Shown one piece after another: positions 23,162-31,740 of a DNA stretch of 46,997 bases. The position numbers and the translations under genes were made by a program. Source of the stretch: Lachnospiraceae bacterium. GTDB taxonomy: Bacteria; Bacillota; Clostridia; Lachnospirales; Lachnospiraceae. The stretch spans positions 1 to 46,997 of the forward strand of contig JAFTGN010000037.1 of the NCBI GenBank assembly GCA_017457865.1. Reading direction: 5' to 3'. The first letter of the stretch is position 1; every line of letters starts with the position of its first letter. Below the pieces are notes generated by a model. It searched no databases and was not told where the DNA came from. It was given only the letters and a program-made list of their open reading frames with translations.

Positions 23162-23860
23162 ATGTTTCTGGAAATCAAAGGGATTACAAAACAATACGGC
23201 AGTGGAGAAAGTTGTGTACAGGTGTTGAAAAATGTGGATCTGGAAATGGAAAAAGGGGAGTTTTGTGTATTGCTTGGTCCGTCCGGTTCCGGAAAATCCA
23301 CATTGTTGAACATCATTGGTGGAATTGACAGTGCAGATGGTGGATATATCGCCATCAACGGAGAGCGGACTGTGGATATGTCTGAGAAGGCACTGACCAT
23401 GTACCGCAGAAAGCATTTGGGGTATGTGTTTCAGCAGTACAATCTGATTCCCAATCTGAATGTCAAGGAAAATATTGAGGTAGGGGCATACCTGAGTGAT
23501 GCTCCATTGGAGATTGATGACTTGCTGAAAACCCTGGGATTGTATGAGCATCGCCATAAGCTTCCCAACCAGTTGTCCGGTGGACAGCAGCAGAGATGCT
23601 CCATTGGTCGTGCCATCATCAAGCGTCCGGATATTCTGCTTTGTGATGAGCCTACCGGTGCACTTGACTATGCTACCTCTAAGGAAATCTTGAAGCTGAT
23701 TGCAGAAGTGAATGAAAAGTACAAGAGTACCGTTTTAATGGTCACACACAACGATGCCATCAAACATATGGCAGACCGGGTGGTGAAACTGCGGGACGGA
23801 GCAGTGCGCCGCAATTATCTCAATGAGACGAAGATGCGTGTAGAAGAACTGGATTGGTAA
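23162..23860 (+). CDS. MacB/LolD-type ABC transporter ATPase
   Basis: A 232-residue ATPase with Walker A GPSGSGKSTLLN, Q-loop VFQQYNLIPNLNV, signature LSGGQQQRCSIGRAI, Walker B LLCDEPTGALD and switch histidine VTHN. GSGESCVQVLKNVDLE and the GALD motif place it in the MacB/LolD/FtsE class that works with FtsX-like permeases. The ATG at 23162 is preceded by GGAGG. It is followed by its permease 14 bases downstream. Such exporters in Firmicutes move peptides or lipoproteins or act in bacitracin-type resistance; no histidine kinase gene is nearby to narrow this down. Confidence 0.9.
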   Translation: MFLEIKGITKQYGSGESCVQVLKNVDLEMEKGEFCVLLGPSGSGKSTLLNIIGGIDSADGGYIAINGERTVDMSEKALTMYRRKHLGYVFQQYNLIPNLNVKENIEVGAYLSDAPLEIDDLLKTLGLYEHRHKLPNQLSGGQQQRCSIGRAIIKRPDILLCDEPTGALDYATSKEILKLIAEVNEKYKSTVLMVTHNDAIKHMADRVVKLRDGAVRRNYLNETKMRVEELDW

Positions 23861-23874
23861 GAGAGGAGAATGGT

Positions 23875-26121
23875 ATGAGAAACCCGTTGATCAAGCGACT
23901 CCCCAGAGAGTTTGTGGGAGAACTGGGAAAATATATGGTGATTTTTCTGCTGATGGCCTGCACCATCGGACTGGTGTCTGGTTTTCTTGTGGCGGATGAG
24001 AGCATGATCAAAGCCTATGACGAAAGCTTTGAAAAATATCACATTGAAAATGGTCACTTTGAACTGATGACAGAGGCCACAGAGGAACAGATTAAGGCCA
24101 TTGAAGAAGAACAGGTGACACTGTATGAAAATTTCTACATAGACAAGGCGTCAGGAGACAACACGCTGCGTGTGTTTCCGCAACGAAAAGAAGTCAACCT
24201 GGTATGCCTGATGAAAGGGGAACTGCCTGTGTCCTCTGATGAAATTGCCATTGACCGGATGTATGCAGACAACAATGGTTTGAAAGTGGGGGATGTGATT
24301 CCGGTAGGAAAAGAGGAACTGACCATTTCCGGTCTGGTGGCATTGTCCGATTACAGCACCATGTTTTCGGATAATTCTGATATGATGTTTGATGCCATCC
24401 AGTTTGGGGTAGCGGTGGTGACAGAGGATGCTTTTGCAGACTTTGGAACAGGCGGTTTACATTACAGTTATGCATGGGTATATGAGGAAGCGCCAAAGAC
24501 AGAAGCAGAGGAAAAGGAAGTGTCCGGTGATCTGATGAAACAGATTGCCGCCGTTGCCCCATTGACCGATTTTGTGCCCCGTTATCTGAATCAGGCCATC
24601 CAGTTTACAGGTGAAGATATGGGTAGTGACCGTTCCATGATGCAGGCACTGCTGTATATTCTCATTGTGATCATTGCCTTTGTATTTGGGGTAACCATCC
24701 GCAATACCATCCATCAGGAAGCCGGTGTCATCGGCACCCTTCGTGCTTCCGGTTACAAGAAGGGAGAACTGATCCGGCACTATATGACACTGCCTCTTTG
24801 TGTCACCTTACTGGCGGCATTGATTGGCAATGTTTTGGGATATACGGTGTTAAAAGATGTGTGTGCCGGATTGTACTATGCCAGCTACAGTCTGCCTATA
24901 TATGAGACCGTATGGAGCGCCAAAGCGTTTGTAGAGACGACGGTGATTCCATTTTTGCTGATGCTTGTGGTCAATTATCTGGTGCTGCGTCGCAGCCTGT
25001 CTTTGTCGCCCATTCAGTTTTTGCGCCGTGATCTGAAGCGGAAACAGAAAAAGAAAGCGGTCCGTCTGCCGGATTTCTCCTTTTTCTCCAGATTCCGTCT
25101 GCGTATCATTTTCCAGAACATGGGCAACTATGGCATCCTGCTCATTGGATTGCTGTTTGCCAATCTGCTGCTGTTGTTTGGACTGGCCCTTCCGGCGGTA
25201 CTGGACAATTTTCAGGAGGAAGTGACACACAACATGATTGCGGATTACCAGTATATCCTGAAAGCACCGGTGAAGACCGCCCAGGAGACGGCAGAAACAT
25301 ATGCCACCCGTTCACTGGAAACGGTAGGCGGCAAGTATGCGGAAGATACCATTCAGGTATATGGATTGCAGACAGACAGTACCTATGTGCCTCTGGATTT
25401 TACAGAGGAAGGGGTGTATGTGTCCAATGGATACTGGGATAAGTTCCATCTGTCCAAAGGGGATACCATTACATTAAAGGAAAAGTATGAGGATACCCGG
25501 TATGAATATACGGTACTGGGCAGTTATGATTACCCTGCCACCATGGCAATTTTTATGAAACTGGAGGATTACAGAGATAGTTTCGATTATGGGGAAGACT
25601 ATTACAATGGGTATTTTACAGATACGGAACTGACAGATATAGATGAGGCGTATATTTATGGGACAATCGTAGAAGAAGATTTGACAAAACTATCCAGACA
25701 GCTAGATGTATCTATGGGCTCTATGATGTATCTGGTGCAGGGCTTTGCAGTGGTGCTGTTTTTGGCACTGATGTACCTGCTGTCCAAAATCGTCATTGAA
25801 AAGAACAGCACTTCCATCTCCATGACCAAGATTCTGGGCTATACCAATGGAGAAATCGGCAGGTTGTATATTGTCTCTACCTCCATTGCGGTGGCAGTAT
25901 GCATTGCCATCAGCATTCCGGTGGGCTATTATGTACTGGGCGTGATTTTTAGGGAAATGATCATGCAGGAGATGTCCGGCTGGATTGTTTATCAGGTGCC
26001 ACCGGTCATCTTTGTGGAAATGGCAGTGGCCGGCATTTTGTCTTATGGGGTGGTGGCCATTCTGCTGTACCGGAAGATCCAGAAAGTGCCCATGAGCGAG
26101 GCATTGAAAAATGCGGAGTAA
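23875..26121 (+). CDS. FtsX-like ABC transporter permease
   Basis: A 748-residue membrane protein with one N-terminal helix (GELGKYMVIFLLMACTIGLV), a large extracytoplasmic domain (about 50-245), three helices, a fifth helix near residue 425 (LLIGLLFANLLLLFGLALPA), a second extracytoplasmic domain and three final helices. Two FtsX modules are visible: IRNTIHQEAGVIGTLRASGY and IEKNSTSISMTKILGYTNGE. The start at 23875 has GAGAGGAG upstream. A single long chain with two FtsX domains is typical of the full-transporter permeases that pair with one ATPase. Confidence 0.88.
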   Translation: MRNPLIKRLPREFVGELGKYMVIFLLMACTIGLVSGFLVADESMIKAYDESFEKYHIENGHFELMTEATEEQIKAIEEEQVTLYENFYIDKASGDNTLRVFPQRKEVNLVCLMKGELPVSSDEIAIDRMYADNNGLKVGDVIPVGKEELTISGLVALSDYSTMFSDNSDMMFDAIQFGVAVVTEDAFADFGTGGLHYSYAWVYEEAPKTEAEEKEVSGDLMKQIAAVAPLTDFVPRYLNQAIQFTGEDMGSDRSMMQALLYILIVIIAFVFGVTIRNTIHQEAGVIGTLRASGYKKGELIRHYMTLPLCVTLLAALIGNVLGYTVLKDVCAGLYYASYSLPIYETVWSAKAFVETTVIPFLLMLVVNYLVLRRSLSLSPIQFLRRDLKRKQKKKAVRLPDFSFFSRFRLRIIFQNMGNYGILLIGLLFANLLLLFGLALPAVLDNFQEEVTHNMIADYQYILKAPVKTAQETAETYATRSLETVGGKYAEDTIQVYGLQTDSTYVPLDFTEEGVYVSNGYWDKFHLSKGDTITLKEKYEDTRYEYTVLGSYDYPATMAIFMKLEDYRDSFDYGEDYYNGYFTDTELTDIDEAYIYGTIVEEDLTKLSRQLDVSMGSMMYLVQGFAVVLFLALMYLLSKIVIEKNSTSISMTKILGYTNGEIGRLYIVSTSIAVAVCIAISIPVGYYVLGVIFREMIMQEMSGWIVYQVPPVIFVEMAVAGILSYGVVAILLYRKIQKVPMSEALKNAE

Positions 26122-26139
26122 GAGACCGGTTTGCAAATG

Positions 26140-26205
26140 CCGCACAACACAGGCTGCGTCGAAAAACAAAGAGCAGCCTGTGTTGTGCGGGAAATTAATT
26201 TTTTG
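26140..26205. terminator. Bidirectional terminator between the exporter and rib operons
   Basis: An 18-bp perfect stem, CCGCACAACACAGGCTGC (26140-26157) with GCAGCCTGTGTTGTGCGG (26173-26190), followed on the + strand by AATTAATTTTTT. It lies between two converging operons. Confidence 0.9.
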
Positions 26206-26231
26206 ACTTGAAACCATAGGAGACCTGCGGC

Positions 26232-26705
26232 TTACATCTGCGCCAGCAGGTTTATCATTTCGATGGCAGACAGGGCGCAGTCATATCCTTTGTTGCCGCC
26301 CTTGCTGCCGGCACGGGAGATTGCCTGCTCGATGGTTTCTGTGGTGATGACACCAAAGAGAACCGGCACGCCTGTGGATAGTCCAACCTGTGCGATGCCC
26401 TTGGACACTTCATTGCACACATAATCATAGTGGGTAGTATCACCTCGGATCACGGCACCCACGCAGATGATGGCATCGTACTTGCCGGACTGTGCCATCT
26501 TTTGTGCGGCAATGGGGATCTCAAATGCGCCCGGTACCCAGGCTGCCGTAATGTTCTGTTCTTCTACGCCGTGGCGTACCAGTCCATCCACTGCACCGCC
26601 TAACAGTTTGTTGACGATGATCTCATTAAAACGGGAGGCCACGATGCCTACTTTCATACCGTTCTTGGCCACTACATTTCCTTCTACCAGTTGAATGTTT
26701 CTCAT
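26232..26705 (-). CDS. ribH: 6,7-dimethyl-8-ribityllumazine synthase
   Basis: A 157-residue lumazine synthase of standard length. [21 protein letters not shown], the [16 protein letters not shown] substrate loop, [22 protein letters not shown] with the catalytic histidine, and [11 protein letters not shown] are all conserved. It joins the ribityl pyrimidine with the butanone phosphate made by RibBA, and forms large hollow shells in other bacteria. It is the last gene of the minus-strand riboflavin operon. Confidence 0.96.
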   Translation of the reverse strand: MRNIQLVEGNVVAKNGMKVGIVASRFNEIIVNKLLGGAVDGLVRHGVEEQNITAAWVPGAFEIPIAAQKMAQSGKYDAIICVGAVIRGDTTHYDYVCNEVSKGIAQVGLSTGVPVLFGVITTETIEQAISRAGSKGGNKGYDCALSAIEMINLLAQM

Positions 26706-26730
26706 GATACTTCTCCTTGCTTAAGTGATA

Positions 26731-27939
26731 TTAATTGAAATCGGTCAGTAGATGTCCCATTTTTGTTTTTTTGGTCTGCATATATAGGATATCATCTTTT
26801 TGGGGTGGAACTTCGATGGGAATCCGCTCCTGGATTTTGATGTCAAATTCTTCCAGTCCATACACTTTTTGGGGATTGTTGGTCAAAAGACGTATGGAGG
26901 AAATGCCAAGATCCCGCAAAATCTGCGCTCCGACCCAGTATTCCCGCAGATCCGGTGCAAAGCCCAGTTTCACATTGGCTTCTACCGTATCATACCCCTG
27001 TTCCTGCAATTCATAGGCACGGAGTTTGTTGATCAGTCCGATGCCCCGGCCTTCCTGCCGCATGTACAGCAGCACCCCACGCCCTTCCGCTTCGATCTGC
27101 TCCATTGCTTTTTGCAGCTGTTCCCCACAATCGCAGCGTCTCGAACCAAATACATCACCGGTGAGACATTCCGAATGGACTCTGCACAGCACATCTTTTC
27201 CGTCTCCGATGTCCCCCTTGATCAATGCCACATGATGTTCTCCCGTGATGTCATTGACGTATCCGGCGATGCGGAATGTACCGTACCGGGTAGGCAGGGA
27301 AGTATCTGCCATCCGGTTGACATGTTTCACATGGATGCGGATGTAATCCTGCAAATCTTTGATGGTGATGAATTTGAGTCCCAGTTGTTTGGCCAGTTTC
27401 CATAGTTTTGGGGTGCGCATCATGGTGCCATCCTCATCCATGACTTCGCAGCAGACACCGCAGGGCTTCAGGCCTGCCAGTTTCATCAAATCCACGGTGG
27501 CTTCTGTGTGACCGTTTCGTACCAGCACGCCTCCTTCTCTGGCGGTCAGGGGAAATACATGTCCCGGACGGCGCAGATCTTCCGGACGAGTGGCCGGATC
27601 GCAGCATTTGCGGATGGTATAGGCACGCTCTGGGGCAGAAATACCGGTGGTGGTGTCCACATGATCCACGGCTACGGTAAATGCGGTGGAATGATTGTCT
27701 GTATTGTCTGCTACCATAGGCGGCAGTCCCAAACGAGTGGCCAGGTCGATACTCATGGGAGTGCAGATCAGTCCTTTGGCGTAAGTGGCCATCAGATTGA
27801 TGTTGTCCTGTGTGGCAAATTCTGCGGCACAGATGAAATCCCCTTCGTTTTCTCTGTCCGGGTCATCGGTCACCAGAATGATCCGGCCTTGTTTCAGTTC
27901 TTCCAGTGCTTCTGGAATGGTGTTGTATGTATGGGTCAT
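26731..27939 (-). CDS. ribBA: Bifunctional DHBP synthase / GTP cyclohydrolase II
   Basis: A 402-residue fusion. The N-terminal half makes 3,4-dihydroxy-2-butanone 4-phosphate ([13 protein letters not shown], then [20 protein letters not shown]). The C-terminal half opens GTP ([20 protein letters not shown], which includes the zinc cysteines, and RQEGRGIGL). The ATG at 27939 has AGGAGG six bases upstream; the open frame's first ATG at 27957 precedes that site. Both products feed the other three rib enzymes. Confidence 0.95.
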   Translation of the reverse strand: MTHTYNTIPEALEELKQGRIILVTDDPDRENEGDFICAAEFATQDNINLMATYAKGLICTPMSIDLATRLGLPPMVADNTDNHSTAFTVAVDHVDTTTGISAPERAYTIRKCCDPATRPEDLRRPGHVFPLTAREGGVLVRNGHTEATVDLMKLAGLKPCGVCCEVMDEDGTMMRTPKLWKLAKQLGLKFITIKDLQDYIRIHVKHVNRMADTSLPTRYGTFRIAGYVNDITGEHHVALIKGDIGDGKDVLCRVHSECLTGDVFGSRRCDCGEQLQKAMEQIEAEGRGVLLYMRQEGRGIGLINKLRAYELQEQGYDTVEANVKLGFAPDLREYWVGAQILRDLGISSIRLLTNNPQKVYGLEEFDIKIQERIPIEVPPQKDDILYMQTKKTKMGHLLTDFN

Positions 27940-28017
27940 AATCGTCCTCCTGATCATGATAGGATATGGGTGTGCAGTGATGCTGTTTTTTTGGGAATTC
28001 CGCTTAGAACGAGAGAG

Positions 28018-28680
28018 TTAATACCCGAGGGTAGACAAATATTCCAGGGTCAATCCGGATGGGGCGGCATGAGAGTCTGCTTCCGGGTGGGAAGAGAGCC
28101 CCAGTAATTTTTGAACATATTTGCCAACTATATCTGTTTCTAAGTTTACAAGTTCACCAGGCCGTTTTTGCAGCAGAGTGGTCTGTGCGCCTGTGTGGGG
28201 GATCAGGGAAACCTGAAAACCAGAGGGCATGACCGCAGCCACGGTCAGGCTGATGCCGTCTATGGCAATGGAACCTTTTTCCACCACCAGTTCTAATAGT
28301 TTTGGAGAAGTACTCACCTGCACCCAGACGGCGTTTTCTTCTCTGCGAACAGTCTGGATGATGCCGGTACCGTCTATGTGACCGGAGACCAGATGACCGC
28401 CGAATCTGCCGTTTGCTGCCATGGCCCGCTCCAGATTAACCGGATCTCCCGGTTTCACATTGCCAAGGGAAGAGCGTCGGATGGTTTCTGCCATGACATC
28501 CGCGGTAAATCCGTTGGGAGAGAGGGAAGTGACCGTGAGACAGATGCCATTGACGGCAATGCTGTCTCCTACAATGGTACCCTCTAATATTTTTTGGGCA
28601 TTGATGTAGATCACACCGGAACTGCCCTGTATGTAAATGGTACGGATGGTACCGATTTCTTCAATAATGCCGGTAAACAT
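28018..28680 (-). CDS. ribE: Riboflavin synthase alpha chain
   Basis: A 220-residue two-barrel riboflavin synthase. It starts MFTGIIEEIGTI and has the paired motifs GICLTVTSLSPNGFTADVMAET and GISLTVAAVMPSGFQVSLIP in its two halves, plus GHLVSGHIDGTG. It dismutates two lumazine molecules into riboflavin plus the pyrimidine. It sits between ribD and ribBA in the operon. Confidence 0.95.
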   Translation of the reverse strand: MFTGIIEEIGTIRTIYIQGSSGVIYINAQKILEGTIVGDSIAVNGICLTVTSLSPNGFTADVMAETIRRSSLGNVKPGDPVNLERAMAANGRFGGHLVSGHIDGTGIIQTVRREENAVWVQVSTSPKLLELVVEKGSIAIDGISLTVAAVMPSGFQVSLIPHTGAQTTLLQKRPGELVNLETDIVGKYVQKLLGLSSHPEADSHAAPSGLTLEYLSTLGY

Positions 28681-28719
28681 GGAGTGTGTTTGCCTCCTTT
28701 CTGTATAGAGGATCCTCCC

Positions 28720-29811
28720 TTAATGGTGTATGGGGTGGTAAGTCAGCAGCACATCCTGTCCAAACTGTTGGATGTGTTTCAGACAAAATTCTGTGGCATC
28801 TGCCACTTGTGCAATGCCTGCTCCTTCTATCGGGCTTTTGGCCAGTGCGCCCCCAAAGAGTTTGGGTGCCACGAATACTTCTAATTGATGGATCAGTCCT
28901 GCACTGCGCAGGCTGTCATGTAAGGTACCCCCGCCTTCTGCCAGGATGCTGTCGATACCCAGCTGACCCAGCGTGTGCATTAGTTTTTTTAGATCTACCC
29001 GACCATCTTCTCCTGGCAGTACTTCTACCTGAATGCCATGTCGGGTCAGTTGGCCCACTTTTTCGGTATCTGCCACAGCACATGCCACGATGGTGGGATA
29101 GTCAGAGGCAGTCTGGACGATCCGGCAGTCCAAAGGGATCCGTAAGTGGCTGTCACAGATAATCCGCACGGGACTGCGCCACCCGTCTGTTCGTACGGTG
29201 AGCAGTGGATCGTCAGAGAGTACCGTACCGATGCCTGCCAGGATGCCCATGTACTGGTGGCGCATCCACTGTACCTGCTGCCTTGCGGATTCTCCTGTGA
29301 TCCATTTGGAAGCGCCGGTTTTGGTGGCGATCTTTCCATCGGCAGTCATGGCATATTTCATCACCACATACGGGGTTTTGGTGGTCATATAGTGAAAGAA
29401 TACTGGATTGAGTGTATCACATTCTTCTTTTAAGAAATCTTCTTCTACCAGTATGCCATGTTGGCGCAGCAGGGCAGCGCCTTTTCCGGATACCAGCGGA
29501 TTGGGGTCTCTCGATCCGATGACCACTCTGGCGATGTTTTGTTCCAGGATGGCTTCTGTGCAGGGAGGTGTTTTGCCGTAATGACAGCATGGCTCTAAGG
29601 TCACATATAGAGTGGCACCTTCTGCAGATTCTGTCAGAGAAGCGATGGCGTTGCGCTCTGCGTGGGGCTCTCCATACCGTGCATGATAGCCTTCTCCAAT
29701 GATGCGGCCGTCTTTCACGATGACAGCACCCACAAGAGGGTTTGGGTTGGTAAAACCGGTTCCTTTTCTGGCCAGTTCAATCGCCCGGTGCATATAGTCC
29801 TGATCCTGCAT
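28720..29811 (-). CDS. ribD: Riboflavin-specific deaminase/reductase
   Basis: A 363-residue fusion. The zinc deaminase half carries HAERNAIAS and PCCHYGKTPPCTEA; the reductase half carries VVMKYAMTADGKIATKTGASKWITG and ILAEGGGTLHDSL. It carries out steps two and three of riboflavin synthesis. The ATG has AGAAAGGA upstream. It is the first gene of the operon, but a 330-bp MITE-like element lies between it and the FMN riboswitch. Confidence 0.95.
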   Translation of the reverse strand: MQDQDYMHRAIELARKGTGFTNPNPLVGAVIVKDGRIIGEGYHARYGEPHAERNAIASLTESAEGATLYVTLEPCCHYGKTPPCTEAILEQNIARVVIGSRDPNPLVSGKGAALLRQHGILVEEDFLKEECDTLNPVFFHYMTTKTPYVVMKYAMTADGKIATKTGASKWITGESARQQVQWMRHQYMGILAGIGTVLSDDPLLTVRTDGWRSPVRIICDSHLRIPLDCRIVQTASDYPTIVACAVADTEKVGQLTRHGIQVEVLPGEDGRVDLKKLMHTLGQLGIDSILAEGGGTLHDSLRSAGLIHQLEVFVAPKLFGGALAKSPIEGAGIAQVADATEFCLKHIQQFGQDVLLTYHPIHH

Positions 29812-29841
29812 TTTTCTGTTCCTTTCTGTTCTTATGTCTGT

Positions 29842-30171
29842 TAGGTAATTGCGAAACTATGATACCGAACGCTTTTCATCAAAATTTTTATTTGAAAAAC
29901 ACGCTCTCGCTTCGAATCATTCGTAAGAATGATGTTCATAGCAACGGTACTAATATTTTTTATCGCTTATTGCTCAAAATGCCAAATATGCCGTTGCAAG
30001 CAACTGGATATTTGGCACTCGCGGCATTCGTCAAATTGACAAGCAAGCTTGTCAGTATGACTCATTGCTAGCGTGAATAAAGTACCGGCATTCCACAGAG
30101 TTTTTCAAATGAAAAAATTTCTGATGTACAAGCTGTTTTTTGGTTTGTTCAAGGAGTTTCGCAATTACCTA
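29842..30171 (-). mobile_element. MITE-like element 2 (330 bp) in the rib leader
   Basis: Perfect 17-bp terminal inverted repeats: TAGGTAATTGCGAAACT (29842-29858) and AGTTTCGCAATTACCTA (30155-30171). The outer TA may be a duplicated TA target. Inside are a CCAAATAT/ATATTTGG hairpin (about 29980-30014), a TGACAAGC-aa-GCTTGTCA palindrome, and GGTACTAATATTTTT … AAAGTACCG, shared with the element at 6772. No transposase is encoded. Strand is nominal, given relative to the rib operon it lies in. Confidence 0.8.
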
Positions 30172-30222
30172 CTTGTGTCTGTGACTGTAAGATGTAACCA
30201 TTTTGGAGTTTGGGCAAAAAGA

Positions 30223-30315
30223 AAAAGCCCTGAACCAAATGTTCAGAGCCTTGCGTAAGCAAAATAACAACAACCCTGAAAATCGGGAGATGAATCCGAT
30301 TTTCAGAGATTGTTG
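30223..30315 (-). terminator. Tandem terminators of the FMN riboswitch
   Basis: Reading the minus strand, the first hairpin pairs CAACAATCTCTGAAAATCGG with CCGATTTTCAGGGTTGTTG (30315 down to about 30261), followed by TTATTTT. The second pairs AAGGCTCTGAAC with GTTCAGGGCTT (about 30253-30225), followed by TTTCTTTTT. Having two in series should make shut-off tight when FMN is bound. Confidence 0.8.
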
Positions 30316-30318
30316 TGC

Positions 30319-30428
30319 TCGTTTCTCCCATCCAGACTATACTGTCGGCTCCGGAATCTCACCGGATCATGCCTTGCGGCTCGCGGGCTGTACCGCCGGT
30401 AGGGAATCACACCCTGCCCTGAAACGAA
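30319..30428 (-). ncRNA. FMN riboswitch (RFN element)
   Basis: The conserved aptamer is unmistakable on the minus strand: TTTCAGGGCAGGGTGTGATT, then CCCTACCGGCGGTA, AGCCCGCGAGCC, TCCGGTGAGATTCCGGAGCC, GACAGTATAGTCTGGATGGG and AGAAACG. The terminator pair directly downstream provides the switch. It controls ribD-ribE-ribBA-ribH, so FMN represses its own synthesis. Confidence 0.96.
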
Positions 30429-30457
30429 AATATGGAAATGTGTTACAATGTACTTTT

Positions 30458-30486
30458 ATCATGCCACAAGAAAATATACTTGTCAA
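30458..30486 (-). promoter_or_regulatory. Promoter of the rib operon
   Basis: On the minus strand TTGACA (30486-30481), a 17-base spacer and CATGAT (30463-30458) lie about 30 bases ahead of the aptamer. Confidence 0.65.
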
Positions 30487-30591
30487 GTAGTTTTAAACCA
30501 ATAAGAAAAATAAATTTGTAATTGTGATGGAATGTAAGCGTATGACAGAAAAAACATCATGTGCCTCCATCTGACTGTAGAGATCAGAACA

Positions 30592-31098
30592 TTACATCCC
30601 CAGATGCTCCGGACCGAAACTGTGAGGGAGCAATTCTCCCAGTGTGTGTATTTGGTACTCTTTTATCATACCATCTTCGTCTGTTTTTACCAGAATGATG
30701 GGAAAATCCCCATTGCAGAATTCTCTGATAAACTGTCTGCACATACCACACGGAGTACAAAAATCGCTGCCGGCTGAATCGGAAGCTGCCCCTGCGATGA
30801 CCAATGCCGTGAATTCCCGGTATCCTTCGCTGACTGCTTTGGAAAAGGCAGTTCGTTCCGCACAGATCCCAACTGGATAGGAGGCATTTTCTACATTACA
30901 TCCGGTAAAAATAGTTCCATCTGCTGCCATAAGAGCAGCCCCCACATGATAGTGGGAATATGGCGCATAAGAACGGGAACGCATGCGTAAGGCAGATGCT
31001 GCCAGTGTATCATATACAGGCAGCCATTCTCTGGATGCAATGGATGCTTCCTTCATTGTGATTGGGTTTGGATTTGGCTTCTGTTTATTTTCGTTCAT
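30592..31098 (-). CDS. cdd: Cytidine deaminase
   Basis: A 168-residue small, zinc-dependent cytidine deaminase. The catalytic motifs are GCNVENASYPVGICAERTA (cysteine ligand region and CAE) and PCGMC. YAPYSHYHVGAALMA is also diagnostic. It deaminates cytidine and deoxycytidine for pyrimidine salvage. The family is usually about 130 residues; this one has about 35 extra N-terminal residues. I place the start at 31098 behind AAAGGAA, not at the open frame's first ATG (31131). Confidence 0.88.
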   Translation of the reverse strand: MNENKQKPNPNPITMKEASIASREWLPVYDTLAASALRMRSRSYAPYSHYHVGAALMAADGTIFTGCNVENASYPVGICAERTAFSKAVSEGYREFTALVIAGAASDSAGSDFCTPCGMCRQFIREFCNGDFPIILVKTDEDGMIKEYQIHTLGELLPHSFGPEHLGM

Positions 31099-31212
31099 AA
31101 ATACATTCCTTTCAATCAGCAAAAATCTCAATTTATCATAGTGACACGATACGATCCGTTTTTCGTACTATAACACATTTGCCCTGTAGTTGCAAGGAGA
31201 TCAAAAAACCAC

Positions 31213-31241
31213 TTGACATTTCTCATTCTATTGCCTATAAT
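31213..31241 (+). promoter_or_regulatory. Promoter of thrS
   Basis: Consensus in both boxes: TTGACA (31213-31218), 17 bases, TATAAT (31236-31241). Confidence 0.85.
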
Positions 31242-31249
31242 CAGCATAA

Positions 31250-31517
31250 ACATAAGAAAAGCGGAGACGGAAAGAGTAGTCTGTTGGAATCATCCAGAGA
31301 GAAAGGCATTGATTGGTGGAAGCCTTTTATGAAAGAAGCCAGATGAAAACCATTCCAGAGCTGTGATGCCGAAGATGATCAAATTGTTAAGCGTCACCGT
31401 ATGCCTGCGTTAAAGGATAGGATTTGTTGGAATCTGAAGTGAAAAGTTAAGGTGGAACCGTGCAATTACTGCACCCTTACGTATGCGGAAGAACTGCGTA
31501 CATAAGGGTGCTTTTTT
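31250..31517 (+). ncRNA. T-box leader, probably threonine-specific
   Basis: The T-box sequence AAGGTGGAACCGTGC (31449-31463) lies in the antiterminator, which pairs with GCACCCTT (31471-31478). That arm instead forms the terminator GCACCCTTACGTA … ATAAGGGTGC with TTTTTT (31471-31517). Stem I has AGAGAG and GGTGGAAG elements. ACC at 31349-31351, in GATGAAAACCATT, is the likely specifier codon for threonine, matching the downstream ThrRS gene. Uncharged tRNA-Thr would allow read-through. The repeat element copy B follows the terminator at once. Confidence 0.9.
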
Positions 31518-31644
31518 ATGTAATAGGAAATTCCTATTACATAAAAAGTGCTCCGCACGAGGATGCGACCTCGCGCTAAGAGAAAAAGTTGCTTACGCAA
31601 CCGCGCTCGGCGCGAGAATTCTGCGTTCGCAGAATTCTTTTCTT
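31518..31644 (+). repeat. Terminator-adjacent repeat, copy B (in the thrS leader)
   Basis: A 127-bp copy, lacking the ACAGAA/TTCTGT module of copies A and C. It starts ATGTAATAGG right after the T-box terminator's T-run and ends in the hairpin AGAATTCTGC-gttc-GCAGAATTCT with TTTTCTT. Because it lies between the T-box and thrS, transcripts that pass the T-box must also pass this terminator-like hairpin. Confidence 0.85.
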
Positions 31645-31740
31645 ATGTTCAAACATTGCAACTGCGAAAATGCAAAGCAGTTGTGAACCATCAATTTTGG
31701 ATTGCATGAATCACAGCATGCAGGAAAGGAGACATAGGAA

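Noticed and set aside
26467..28107. Several 75-200 codon + strand frames opposite the rib genes
   Set aside because: All are shadows of ribH, ribBA and ribE, whose motifs are complete.
29859..30258. Short frames on the + strand inside MITE-like element 2 and its flank
   Set aside because: They lie in an inverted-repeat element and a riboswitch leader transcribed from the other strand; no ribosome sites.
31483..31686. Open frame of 67 codons in the thrS leader
   Set aside because: It starts inside the T-box terminator and runs through repeat copy B; a by-product of the repeat.
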